37,404 nucleotides of DNA, taken from assembly GCA_023375785.1 (NCBI GenBank), contig SZWC01009416.1, forward strand, positions 4,990 to 42,393, given 5' to 3'. A model generated the notes under the pieces. It saw only the letters and a list, made by a program, of their open reading frames with translations, was not told the DNA's origin and searched no databases. Origin of the DNA: Penium margaritaceum (lineage: Eukaryota; Streptophyta; Zygnematophyceae; Desmidiales; Peniaceae). Shown piece after piece: positions 1 to 9,199 of the stretch. The translations under genes and the position numbers were made by a program. Position 1 is the first letter of the stretch. Each line of letters begins with the position of its first letter.

Positions 1-60
1 GGGCGCGATGACGTGTCCGCCGCCCTTTGCGATCGTGCGTGTAGCATGACCTCCCCCGCT

Positions 61-96
61 ATGCTCGATCAGCGACGTATGTCGCTGATCGAGCAT
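61..96. repeat. Perfect 16-bp hairpin
   Basis: ATGCTCGATCAGCGAC at 61-76 is followed by GTAT and then its exact reverse complement at 81-96. No gene lies next to it, so it is not called a terminator. Its role is unknown; it may be a foldback end of an old mobile element. Confidence 0.85.
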
Positions 97-189
97 GGCG
101 AGGGAGGAGGATACCTCGTTCTTATATTTTAAAGTGCTGGATATGGGGGACATAAAATTCCGCACTTGGATATGGGAGGTTCCGCCCTT

Positions 190-560
190 CGGGAATGTGG
201 ATATTAGAGCTATTTCACCCAAAAAGCTATTGCTACGGAAGTGCTCCTCTTGACAGGAGCAGGACACTGGTCCTGCACCTGTGTCACTGAATTCAGTATC
301 CGTGATAATGCAGATCCCCCCTGTTTTGTCACCCGTGACACTCATATATTCCCCCGTTGGAACAATTAACCCCATCCGCCCCTCTGTCGGAACGATAAGC
401 CCCATCCGCCCCTCCACCATAACGATAAGCCCCATCCGCCCCCCCGCCATAGTAATAAGCTTCATTTGCCCCTCTGCGAGAATGAAAAGTCTCATCCGCC
501 TTAGAACAATAATCTCCATCCGGCCCCGACTAGCAACAAAAAGCCCCATCCGCGCACGTA
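190..560 (+). repeat. 30-bp tandem repeat array, copy A, with shared left flank
   Basis: From 361 the sequence repeats every 30 bp with the core CCCCATCCGCCCCT preceded by a GGAACRATAAG-like segment. Four units are regular (361-480) and later units to about 555 are shortened or diverged. The left flank (about 314-356, CCCCCCTGTTTTGTCACC and then a TCATATATTCCCCC-like stretch) recurs in copy C at 19346-19388, so the dispersed unit is longer than the array itself. A small hairpin (GCAGGAC/GTCCTGC, 259-276) lies in the flank. Because the period is a multiple of three, a spurious open frame of 125 codons runs through it. I do not call that a gene. Confidence 0.8.
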
Positions 561-659
561 TTTTCACCATGCTCGAGCAGGGATTCATGTCTCCGCTCTA
601 TAATAGTGAAATCGCGCATGCGATGCTGGATCGCGGTGCTCCATCCTGGCCGTCGTGAT

Positions 660-798
660 GGAGGGCCTCGATCCGATTGAGAGGTGTAGGGGGGAGGGGG
701 GGTCTCGAAAATGCCTGCCAGCACTTCGTCCCCCCCCCCTCCTCCGCCCCCTTCTCAGCCCACCATTCCACCCACCCGCACGTCAATCGAGGCCCTCG
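660..798. repeat. Inverted repeat around a G-run/C-run tract
   Basis: GAGGGCCTCGAT at 660-671 is matched by its exact reverse complement ATCGAGGCCCTC at 787-798. Between them lie a G-run (about 690-702) and a C-run (about 731-750). The 14-mer TCGAGGCCCTCGTG that covers the right arm also occurs in the LTR of element 4 near 35628. The region could be a relic of a related LTR. No coding signal is seen. Confidence 0.6.
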
Positions 799-861
799 TG
801 ATTGAGGGCCGCGACAGAACGGGTAACGAGGGTTGCGGGGGGGGGGGAAGGGAGCGTCGTT

Positions 862-930
862 GATTCCGGCCGACGCCCGTCGACCGGAATCCCCGGCGCT
901 TCAACAATGGGGAGTTAAAAGGTCCCCATT
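862..930. repeat. Two adjacent hairpins
   Basis: 862-869 GATTCCGG pairs with 884-891 CCGGAATC, and inside this CGACG (871-875) pairs with CGTCG (878-882), giving an almost unbroken 30-nt hairpin. Next to it, AATGGGGA (906-913) pairs with TCCCCATT (923-930). Dense short palindromes like these also mark the LTR of element 4. Confidence 0.75.
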
Positions 931-939
931 TGTCCCTGT

Positions 940-1315
940 TTGGGGTTACGTAATAACCAATGCAATCGGTTCGGTAGCCAAGAATCTGCGCTGACGTCGG
1001 AAAATTTGCAGCACAAGGAATTCCGCGAAGGCAATTCTGTCTGTGGTCGGCGTTCTTGTCCACCGACAACTCATCGCGTATTTTCTAGGTGCTTTTTCCT
1101 GCACTTCTGTCACGTCCGGACGACACGCTCTCTCTATGCGCTATTTTTCTTGCAAAAGCGACTCTCAATCCGAGAAAAACGTGCAAATCGAACAAACTTC
1201 AAGCAGCAACGAGGGTTTTTTAAAACAAATACCGGACATTTCAAGCAAGCACGTGGCTCGATGGAGGACTTCTCCTCGGACAAGAGGGGAACGTCGAGCA
1301 ATATTCGCTTCCAAG
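940..1315. other. Pre-insertion flank of element 1, left side
   Basis: No gene is recognised. It begins with TTGGGGTTACGTAATAA (940-956), whose reverse complement is found on the far side of element 1 at 8567-8583. If element 1 is removed these become an inverted repeat about 0.4 kb apart, possibly the ends of a small MITE-like element. The open frame over 940-1428 crosses the LTR boundary and is not credible as a gene. Confidence 0.4.
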
Positions 1316-1320
1316 GCAGA

Positions 1321-1757
1321 TGTAGCGTACGAGCCATTTTTAGGATAAAAATGGTCTTTAAATTATTACCAGGTACTTCGGGTACTCGAGGCTCAGGTTT
1401 CGAGGAGCCAAAGCCCGGAAAAACATAATGGGCTAGAGTCTGGTTCGACTCTAGCCTAGAAAACATCCATGGCCGGATTCTAGGTGAAAGGAGTGTCGCG
1501 ATGGGAAATCCATCACGTCACTCTTCCCTTCTAGTTGGCCGCTAGGGTCCTGTTTCCACATGGCAGTGCCACGTGGAACGATAGGGTATTAGGATGCATG
1601 TTCTCAAAAATGCAATATGACTACGTCTGTTTGTGGCGCGGTTCGTCTCAGCCAAAATGGCTGAGGCGACCATTCGCCCGCCCTCCTTGAACTGACTATT
1701 CTGAGGGCCTACGTTTTGGTTCCACAGTTAGTCGCAAAACAGCCTAGTGCTGTTACA
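1321..1757 (+). repeat. 5' LTR of element 1
   Basis: 437 bp, TGTAGC...TTACA, aligned end to end with 8118-8533. It contains about 24 bp (near 1357-1385) absent from the 3' copy. Internal palindromes include GGCTAGAGTC/GACTCTAGCC (1431-1456) and CTCAGCC/GGCTGAG around an AAAAT loop (about 1649-1667). About ten of the substitutions between the two LTRs are CG versus CA or TG, which suggests deamination of methylated CpG. Confidence 0.93.
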
Positions 1758-1758
1758 T

Positions 1759-1771
1759 TGGCATCAGAGCC
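1759..1771 (+). promoter_or_regulatory. Primer-binding site of element 1
   Basis: TGGCATCAGAGCC begins two bases after the 5' LTR. It differs at one base from TGGTATCAGAGCC, the standard plant-retrotransposon site complementary to the 3' end of initiator-Met tRNA. Position and sequence both support minus-strand priming here. Confidence 0.9.
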
Positions 1772-1957
1772 AGCTTCCGCAACCATCTCTGAAATGGGTT
1801 CAATATACTCGTTGGATCGAGCTATCCAGCAATGATGTCCGTCGATGGTGATTTTTTTTGTCTCCACAGCCGAATGCCCGTGCGATTGATCGCAAGCTCT
1901 GGTCGAGCTTAGAACTCCCCGGTCGGGAGTGCAAACAGAAAAAAAAGGGAGCGGCCG

Positions 1958-2824
1958 ATGGCCGGACACCAAACGCTGCCCGTGGCGAGCAGTTGCTCGC
2001 GTAGGCAGTGGAGCTACGTCGGGCATACGACGAGCCCAACGACGAGCCCGACGAGCCCGACGAGTCCACGGTCGAGAGGGGAGGTGAGGGGAAAGGCCTC
2101 TTCCCTCATCCTCTCCCCCCCTCCTCCCCCCGGAATGGCGCCGACCGCACCGGGCAGAGGAAAGGGCAAGCTTTCTCCCTTCCCCTGTCCTCAGTGCCGA
2201 AGGCACCGAGGGGAGGAGAGAGAGGAGCTTCACCTCCCCCCCTCATGGCGCCGACAGCGCCAAAGGGAGAGAGGGGCCAGCCCCCCTCTCTTCCCCTCGT
2301 CCCTGGCGTCGACGGCGCCGAGGGGGAGGAGAGGGACAAGTCTTTCCCCCTCCTCCCTCGTCCATGGCGCCGACGGCGCCGAGAGGGGCGAGCCCCCCCT
2401 CCCCCTCACCCATTGCGTCGACGGCGCCGAGGGGGAGGAGAGGGAGGAACCCCTCCCTCTTCCCCCCCGCCATGGTGCCGACAGCGCCGAGGGGGAGGAG
2501 AGGGGCGAGCCCCCTCTCCTGCTCGTCCATGACACCAACGGCGCCATGGGTGAAGAGAGGGGACGTCCCCCCCCTTCCCTCGGTGGAAGGACGGCCCATG
2601 GGGGAGGAGAAGGGTCGCCTCCCCCTCCTTCCCCAATTCTTACGTGGCTAAAGGCGCAAGGGGGAGGAAAGGGGACATCCCCCTCCCCTCCCCTCCCCCC
2701 TCACGTGGCCGACGACCCGTGGAGTCGGGAGGGGAGGCGTCCCTCGCTCTCCCTCCCCCCCCTCACGCGAGCCGATAGCTCAAGGGGGAGGGGAGGGAGG
2801 GTGGCCCTCCCCCATTCCTCTTAG
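1958..2824 (+). CDS. Low-complexity open frame, probably not a gene
   Basis: A 288-codon frame opens inside element 1 and is dominated by alternating Gly/Glu/Arg-rich and Pro/Ser/Leu-rich blocks, one per repeat unit. Several other frames on both strands are also open over the same stretch, as expected when a GC-rich tandem repeat has few stop codons. No gag, zinc knuckle or other domain is visible. If it were translated it would be a disordered repetitive protein. I record it only because element 1 has no better coding candidate. Confidence 0.12.
   Translation: MAGHQTLPVASSCSRRQWSYVGHTTSPTTSPTSPTSPRSRGEVRGKASSLILSPPPPPGMAPTAPGRGKGKLSPFPCPQCRRHRGEEREELHLPPSWRRQRQRERGASPPLFPSSLASTAPRGRRGTSLSPSSLVHGADGAERGEPPLPLTHCVDGAEGEEREEPLPLPPRHGADSAEGEERGEPPLLLVHDTNGAMGEERGRPPPSLGGRTAHGGGEGSPPPPSPILTWLKAQGGGKGTSPSPPLPPHVADDPWSREGRRPSLSLPPLTRADSSRGRGGRVALPHSS
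2027..2071 (+). repeat. Short GACGAGCCC tandem repeat
   Basis: GACGAGCCC or close variants (with an AAC/GAC spacer) recur four to five times, just upstream of the main minisatellite of element 1. Confidence 0.7.
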
Positions 2825-2960
2825 AGTGCCGACAGTCCCGGCGGGAGGCGAGGATGGGACCTCCCTCTCCCCCCACCCACCCACAAGGGCCGGTAGCCCA
2901 ACGGGAAGGAGGAGAGGAAGGTTCCGACCTCCTTCCAACCCGGCCAAAGTGGACGGCGCG
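2100..2960 (+). repeat. GC-rich minisatellite whose units are hairpins
   Basis: Roughly a dozen imperfect units of about 55-70 bp. Each has a pyrimidine tract (CCCCTC-like), a core close to GGCGCCGACGGCGCC, and a purine tract (GAGGGGGAGGAGAGG-like). The pyrimidine and purine arms are complementary around the near-palindromic core, so each unit can fold on itself, and the tract alternates strand-asymmetric blocks. Units after about 2620 are more diverged (cores such as ACGTGGCCGACGACCCGTGG). Confidence 0.85.
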
Positions 2961-3719
2961 AGACGCGCCAATGCGGCGATGGAGAAACATTTCGTGATTT
3001 CGAATTGTGTGTGCGCGGCGCAGCCAACAGAGGTACCGATGCCCATGTGGGAGCCAAGGTCGAATCCTACTCGTCTTTTTTTCCCAGGGTGCCTGGAGGA
3101 TTGCCCACGGAAGAAGAGACAACATTGTTGTTTGAGCCCTGATTTGACCGCCGTAAAAAACCGCAAGGAGCTTGGTCTGATCTCTACAATAATTTGAGAA
3201 TTCCTCAAATTTTGTTTAAAACATATCTTCCTAACCATGGAAAATGGGAAAACCGATTGTTTTCCCAACACACCACCAGTGACGCTTGGAAAATTCCAAG
3301 CATGAAACGAAAAAGGGGCATTTGACATGCCAAAATTTGTTTCATTCTTCATGGATCCTCAAGTTGAGGAATTCTATGACAACCGTGTTTAAAAATATTT
3401 GAAACAGTGAAAACGTTTATGCTTGAACCCAAGTGTGTGGTCAAGTTGATCATGGGTTTCGACACAAAAATCTAAAAGCTCTGGTTGAGCTTTTCCAAAA
3501 ATCAGCGATCCTGATTTTCTTCTTCTGATCCATTCCGTAGCACAAAAAGGAGAAAAGTTGACAGTTTTCCATGTCGTGAACGGAATGCACTTGGAAATGC
3601 TTCAATGCGAGAAGTTTTAGCACAGACAGTGCCAAAATTCTTCTGGATTAATCTCACATTTTGGGGCACTTCATAAGAAAACCCGGAAGGGATGACCGCT
3701 AAAAAGCCACGACATGGCC
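2961..3719. other. Element 1 interior without recognisable gene
   Basis: Base composition falls from GC-rich to AT-richer. No long coherent frame and no retroviral motif is seen on either strand. Confidence 0.5.
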
Positions 3720-4640
3720 CAATGCAGGTTGTAAATGCGCCAAACAATATTGTTTGCATAAAACGACAACTGTAGCGTGCACCGGGTTGCAAAATCACAA
3801 CGATGACGTGCATCGAGACGAATTCTCGATGAAAAACAATAAGAGCACCGGATGTGCTGTGATCACTCGTCTACTTACTGCAGCAATGCAAAACGTGCGG
3901 ACTGCACAAAACGAGTGTCGGTTGCACAGTTATACGGGCGTCGGCCACGCCATCGACGTAAGTGTCGATTGCACTACTGGCAACAGCACACGTGCTGGTT
4001 GCGGAATTTTTTACGGTGTCCAACACAGAAAAAGTGCTAGATGCATTTTGATCATGGATGCCGAATGCATTCGTGATGCTAGTGCTGAATGCACTTTTCA
4101 TGGTTTATGAAGATGTGACCAAAACAAATGTCGATTGCATATCCACATCGGTGTCGAGTGCACCAAGGATACTGGAGAAGCCATTTGTGCTTGGATTTTT
4201 TCTTAAGGAAGATGTGAGTGCCGATTGTACTCAACACGCGCTCGATGGTAAGAATCTCTAATCAAGGGCCAATCCCACAAAATTGCCAAGTGCCGGTCGC
4301 ACTGGGAGCATGACCAATATCGGAGATGCAATTGTAGCATTCACGCAAGTGCCGAATGCACAATTCCCGTGAGTGTAGGATGCATGGCCGACGGGTGTGT
4401 CGGTTGAATCGACACGAGTACTGAATGCACCATTGTCATATGCACCGCTTGCGCAATTGACAGAAGTTGCGGGTTGCACTTTTGTCATGGGTGCCGAATG
4501 CACCACTCATGCGACTACCGAACGCACTATGGCCAAGAGTTCCGACTGGACTAGCTATGCTAGTGTTGACAATCCAACACATGTTATAAGATGCTGACCG
4601 ATTGCACCAATAACATGGGTACTGATCGCACCCTGTTGTA
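3720..4640. repeat. Degenerate array built on GTGCCGAATGCAC
   Basis: The motif AGTGCCGAATGCAC and variants (GTGTCGATTGCAC, GTGCTGAATGCAC, GTACTGAATGCAC, GTGCCGGTCGCAC) recurs many times, spaced near 30 bp or multiples of it, often followed by a CATGG-like word. A Cys/Ala/Thr-rich 10-residue periodicity appears in short open frames on both strands, broken by stops. Mutation has blurred the unit, so copy number is uncertain. Confidence 0.7.
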
Positions 4641-7600
4641 TCAACTAGAAAAAATCAGGCAACCGTTGTCTTGTCGTGATAGCTTGCAATAGACCACCAA
4701 ACGAAAGCATACGATCTATGCACAAAGTGGTTCTATGGGCAAGTGCGGCAAGAGCATTACTTGAAGCGCCAAAATACATCGTTTGACGTTTCCAAGGCAT
4801 CTCGAGGACGTCGAGGACGGCCATGCTGTCGAATTCTTTAAATAGATAATCGACATGCATGTCCGGAAACGATCACGAACGACTGTGGTGATCAGATGCA
4901 TGCCCGAACGGTGTACCAACACACAAAGATCTCGATCGTCATCGACAGTGACGACCATTTGAAGTTGAAAACTTCACCCTGCCGATAGCAGTTTGGAAAG
5001 GTACTTCCGAAAGAAGTACAAACCGGATTCTTACTGATAAATCACATTGTGACAAGGATGATTTTCTCGAATTTGGACCATGCGAATGGTGGGCGAACTC
5101 CTCCGCATCCATAGATGGAACGTGCTACAAAAGCCCGGTCGGTTGAGCAGCAGTTCCAAAACATGCACGGCTTGCATGACCACAGGAGGTGCCGGAGACA
5201 ATCCACTTTTCAATGGATCAAGCTGACGATATCAGCTGATCTCTTGGATAAACATGGCGACACCATTTCACCAAACAAGTACTTTGGTGGGTGCACAACG
5301 AGTGCTACGACAATCGCATGTCCCATTGTGCTACAATGTTGAAGGAAAATTGCGATCGTTTCATGACTAAGCCCGTTTTATGACTATGTCATGAGATGCG
5401 AATCAGACCTGGTTTGTAAGCACGTCGACTTCAATCCTCGAGGATTGACATCGTGTTGCCCGTACACAGTGTATACAAGATGTATCAGTACCTTTCAGAG
5501 ATTATGTTCACCATAAGTCATGGCCGATGCAAACATCAGTCCGTGATTGAACGTGTCAAGAATGATACCCTTGAATAAATTCCCAATGGCGCAACCATCG
5601 ACACCCTATCACTCGGCGAGTGATGGATACATGTCGTAGTACCCGACTGGTACGGACGATAAAAATGTACATGAGTGTACTCACAACCCTGTTTAGAAGA
5701 CAAGGATTATTGCCAATTGGGGTTGTAAATGCGCTAGAAAGGGATGGAGACTCTTCGATGGGTCCTCAACGATGTGAGACGCCGCAGTTCGATGGTTGAA
5801 GATTGCAAGAATCAATTCTGGCGTATGACAAGATTGACCGAATTTCGGATGTGAACAAATTGGAAGGCGAAATCTTCAGTCTACTATCACTCGATGAGTG
5901 AACATGTCATGGACACTCATAGACAAAAGTATGTGAACCGATGCCGGTGACATGAGTTCACCCACAGTTATGTGAAAATTCTAATTCTATTTCAAATAAA
6001 ACGAGCGACACTCCTTTTCTACTAATGGATTTCCAGAGTTCTATGACGATCTCATAGTTTTCTATAAACCAACTATGACATAGTTGGGATCACAAAAGGT
6101 TTGGGTTTTGTGTCTAAAGCTTATGACCATAGAAACGACCTATAAGAGGATAGCCTTATGCTAACAGCGTGTTAGCATCTACATCTTGGTAGTCCGACCG
6201 ACCACATAACGAGTCATAATCAACATTGAAACAAAATAACGGCCAGTGTGTCGTAACCAAATGTTCATGCGAAAGGACTCTTCAAGATGGACCTCAAGAA
6301 AGGATATTTCTCATCAGATTCTTTCGATGTTTTAAGAAACGCCTCAAAGTTGATGGCATCGTGACACAGTACACTAGTCGTGTACGTCACGCTCTTCAAA
6401 CATCATGCGGATGGATTCTTCTCATGCCAAAGATATGGTATAGCACCGCCTATGCGATATCGATGTGCAAAATAAATCCAACATCCGATTTGTTGAAACC
6501 CAACCAATCTCTGAGAGAGATCATAATGACTACTGTGTAGTCGAACCATGCTTCACCGACCCAAAAGGTTATGGTGATGTGACTCAAGCCCCTTGGTTTT
6601 GGGGATAGTTTAGTTGATGTACATTGCCGAATGCAAGTATAATATGTTTTTGGATGTCGATACGGTGATATCTAAGATTGTGGTGGTTTGTCAGATGTCT
6701 TCGATGAGGGCGATACCCTCTACAAGTGCCTCGGAGATGGCATATGGAAAACACTCTATTGAGTGGAAGTATCGAATGTATACAATAGAAAACATTGAAG
6801 CAACACGGATTGTTGCAACTTGGAAAACACGACCCACTGGAAGGTTCCCGAATGGAACCCTTGGACGCGATGACATAAACACAACAGGATTTTGGAACCG
6901 GTTTTTTCAGGATCACCAGATGTGATTCGGAAGCGTTCGATCATAATCACATGGAATTGGAACTCGAAAGGTGTTCTTTCAACTTGTACCGTAATGATGG
7001 TGATCATGGTACACCCGTTTGGTGAATACCATACGCTGAACACTTTGTTCTTGGATAAAATCCATGGTCGTTGAGAGCAGTTATCTTAGCTAACCTAGTT
7101 AAACGCAGTGTACTTCTGATAGGGACGTGAGCGACAGCCTACGGTACCCATTTCAGACAGAAATGAGGAGATGATGGTTGAGACCTAGATCATCTAGGTC
7201 GGAGCATTATCGTGTCCAGTGATGGACTTTGATGCAAAACGCGCATGCCAGACGACCAATGCCGCCTCCTTCAAAGAAGAGTGTAGTCTTTGAATGGAAA
7301 AACAAGTGTTCTCAGCAACCATTTCTTAGGATCTTGGTGCCTCCCAACCCTAAGAAAAAGCTAACCGCGAGTTGCATGGGCTTAGTGGAGCTTTGTCAAG
7401 TTCAGCCAACCAACCTACAGGTGCGGAAAGTGGTCTAGTAAACCTGCGTGTGGTCATGAACACGTGGTTGCAAAACAATAGGACTGATGTCCGGATCTTG
7501 GATTGCACGTATTGACAATGTTGTGAGGAGGTACCACCTTGAAAACAACCCCTTGGAAGAGATCATGTCCAAACGACATGGGAAGTGTTGTGTGGACCTG

Positions 7601-8084
7601 GACAGTTTTTGCGGGGACGCCCGATTAATTGGTCGTAGGGACGCTCCTTGCAAAGGGGAAGGAGGCGTCACCAAAATAGCCTGCTGAACACATACCACAC
7701 GGAATGTGGGAAAATTCATCCTCTGTACCCTCTTCCAAACTGGCAAGACATTGTTGACAATGTACGTCCCAAAAGGCATCGACCATGCCATCGATACACA
7801 CGTGTGATGAGTCGTCGGTGAAGGTTCACCAACACTTTTAAATAACGTACAAGGATTGTACGTGTCCCATCTTGGTAAGAGCCAAGGGATCACGCGATCA
7901 ACAATGGATGTTGTACGCAAATGGAATTAATCACAAAAACCACAAGTGTGTGGTTGATTGTGCGTGAACGTGACGCAACCGTGTTGCAGATGACAAAGAG
8001 TTCACACGTGTGATCTTGTTTACGCTTCTTATTGCATAGTTTGCATTATGAAGTACACGATGATCAAACCTCCGTTTGCAAGAC
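4641..8084. other. Element 1 interior, about 3.4 kb with no gene seen
   Basis: Only short unrelated frames (under about 165 codons) occur, with no retrotransposon protein motif. Small palindromes are present, such as ATCACTCG-GCGAGTGAT near 5607-5623 and a related ATCACTCGATGAGTGA near 5885. The stretch looks like non-coding filler or captured sequence. Confidence 0.5.
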
Positions 8085-8100
8085 GAACCGGGACGGTTCG
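8084..8100 (+). promoter_or_regulatory. Conserved hairpin 18 nt upstream of 3' LTR, element 1
   Basis: GAACCGGGACGGTTC (8085-8099) forms a 6-bp stem with a GGA loop; the flanking C (8084) and G (8100) add a seventh pair. The identical 15-mer lies at the identical 18-nt distance from the 3' LTR in element 4 (35888-35902, - strand), where the extra pair is T:A instead of C:G. The function is unknown; its place beside the polypurine tract suggests a role in plus-strand priming, RNA 3' processing or packaging. Confidence 0.8.
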
Positions 8101-8104
8101 AAGC

Positions 8105-8117
8105 AAAGGGGGAGGAA
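8105..8117 (+). promoter_or_regulatory. Polypurine tract of element 1
   Basis: AAAGGGGGAGGAA is purine-only and directly abuts the TGTAGC start of the 3' LTR, as required for plus-strand priming. Its last nine bases, GGGGAGGAA, match the tract of element 4. Confidence 0.92.
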
Positions 8118-8533
8118 TGTAGCATACGGGCCATTTTTTGGATTAAAAATGGTCCTCAAGGCTCAGGTTTCGAGGAGCCAAAGCCCAAAAAAGCATAATG
8201 GGCTAGAGTCTGGTTTGACTCTAGCCTAGAAAACATCCATGGCCGTATTCTAGGTGAAAGGAGTGTCGCGATGGAAAATCCATCGCGTCACTCCTCCTCC
8301 CTTCTAGTTGGCCGCTAGGGTCCTATTTCCACGTGGCAGTGCCATGTGGAACGATAGGGTATGAGGATGCATGTTCCCAAAAATTCCCTATGATGACTAC
8401 GTCCGTTTGTGGCACGGTTCATCTCAGCCAAAATGGCTGAGGCGACCATTCGTCCGCCCTCCTTGGACTGACTATTCTGAGGGCCTATGTTTTGGTTCCA
8501 CAGTTAGTCACAAAACAGCCTAGTGCTCTTACA
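8118..8533 (+). repeat. 3' LTR of element 1
   Basis: 416 bp, collinear with 1321-1757 apart from the roughly 24-bp segment missing here and a few small indels. It ends CTCTTACA and is followed directly by the target-site duplication GCAGA (8534-8538). Confidence 0.93.
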
Positions 8534-8538
8534 GCAGA

Positions 8539-8977
8539 AAACATGTTTGAACCTGGCCATAGTGTATTATTACGTAACCCCAATGCACGTCTATGTGCAG
8601 CCAATACCGCTGGTTTCATTTTGCTTTACATTCTACCCATATTTGATGTACAAATCATACACAAACCCACCCTAAAATTACACCTAGAGTTTTGGGGTTT
8701 TATTTTTGCATGGGCACTTGTTGGGCCCCGCGGTGACGGGGCCCAGCATGTTCCCTTTCAATACATAGGGATTTTGAAACCCCCCACGAAAACTCCCCGC
8801 AAACCACTTCCAAAAAATCACAAACCCCTCTATAAAGGAGTTCGTGATTTTTAGGCCAAAAAAGGTGATGTCAGCATATCGACGCCGCATGCCTTGCGAC
8901 GTTGACATGTTGTCTTTTGACAAACGAGAGGGGTATATCGTTTATTTTTTTGCGCCTGAAACCCATGTCTACGGAGA
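8539..8977. other. Flank of element 1, right side, with dispersed GC hairpin
   Basis: No gene is seen. GGGCCCCG (8723-8730) pairs with CGGGGCCC (8737-8744). The stretch from there to TTCCCTTTCAA (8751-8761) is related to 12978-13022, which abuts the element 2 insertion point, so it is a dispersed repeat. A second hairpin pairs AAAAATCAC (about 8814-8822) with GTGATTTTT (about 8843-8851) around CTATAAAGGAG. TTATTACGTAACCCCAA (8567-8583) mirrors 940-956. Confidence 0.55.
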
Positions 8978-9187
8978 AGGGGTGGATGGGGTTTATTATT
9001 TTGAGGTAGGGGCGGATGAGGCTTATTGTTCTTGGACAGGGGCGGATAAGGCTCATCGTTCCGACACAAGTGCGGATGAGGCTTATCGTTTCAACGCAGG
9101 GGCGGATGGGGCGTACCGTTTTGACGAAGGGATGGATGGGGCTTTTCGTTCCGGCATAGGGGCGGATGGGGCTTAATTGTCCGAAAC
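8978..9187 (-). repeat. 30-bp tandem repeat array, copy B (inverted relative to A)
   Basis: Seven consecutive 30-bp units, core AGGGGCGGATGGGGCTTA, keep exact 30-bp phase from 8978 to 9187. On the - strand the units match copies A and C. On that strand the array is entered from an ATATATCCCTCG-like sequence (9185-9200), comparable to the ATATTCCCCCGTTGGAACAATT entry in copy A. All frames are open, giving false 10-residue repeat proteins on both strands. Confidence 0.9.
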
Positions 9188-9199
9188 GAGGGATATATT

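Larger units (their letters stand above)
1321..8533 (+). mobile_element. Element 1: non-autonomous LTR retrotransposon, structurally complete
   Basis: The element is 7.2 kb long. GCAGA at 1316-1320 and GCAGA at 8534-8538 form a perfect 5-bp target-site duplication. LTRs lie at 1321-1757 and 8118-8533; both start TGTAGC and end TTACA. A primer-binding site follows the 5' LTR and a purine-only tract precedes the 3' LTR. The 6.4 kb between the LTRs shows no gag, protease, RT, RNase H or integrase motif in any frame. It consists of a GC-rich hairpin minisatellite, a degenerate 30-bp array and filler. An element with all cis signals and no proteins must be moved in trans. The shared pre-LTR hairpin and LTR ends point to a chromovirus of the element 4 type as helper; that part is inference. 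The LTRs differ at about 25-28 aligned positions plus indels, so the insertion is not recent. Confidence 0.93.

Noticed and set aside
61..96. Intrinsic transcription terminator
   Set aside because: No upstream gene, no U-run, and not a bacterial setting.
281..658. Repeat protein with 10-residue units (also at 8844-9176)
   Set aside because: A 30-bp period keeps frames open by chance. The same repeat is open on the opposite strand and copies lie in unrelated contexts without start or stop conservation.
1958..2824. 288-codon open frame as a real gene
   Set aside because: Several other frames on both strands are also open over the same GC-rich repeat; no domain is visible and residues follow the DNA repeat, so openness is a composition effect.
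6226..6925. gag-like genes inside element 1
   Set aside because: The frames at 6226-6540 and 6614-6925 have no capsid, zinc-knuckle or other retroviral motif and no length or composition support.
8978..9187. CRISPR array
   Set aside because: Units are contiguous 30-mers with no unique spacers, no cas genes are present, and the context is a plant-type transposon landscape.
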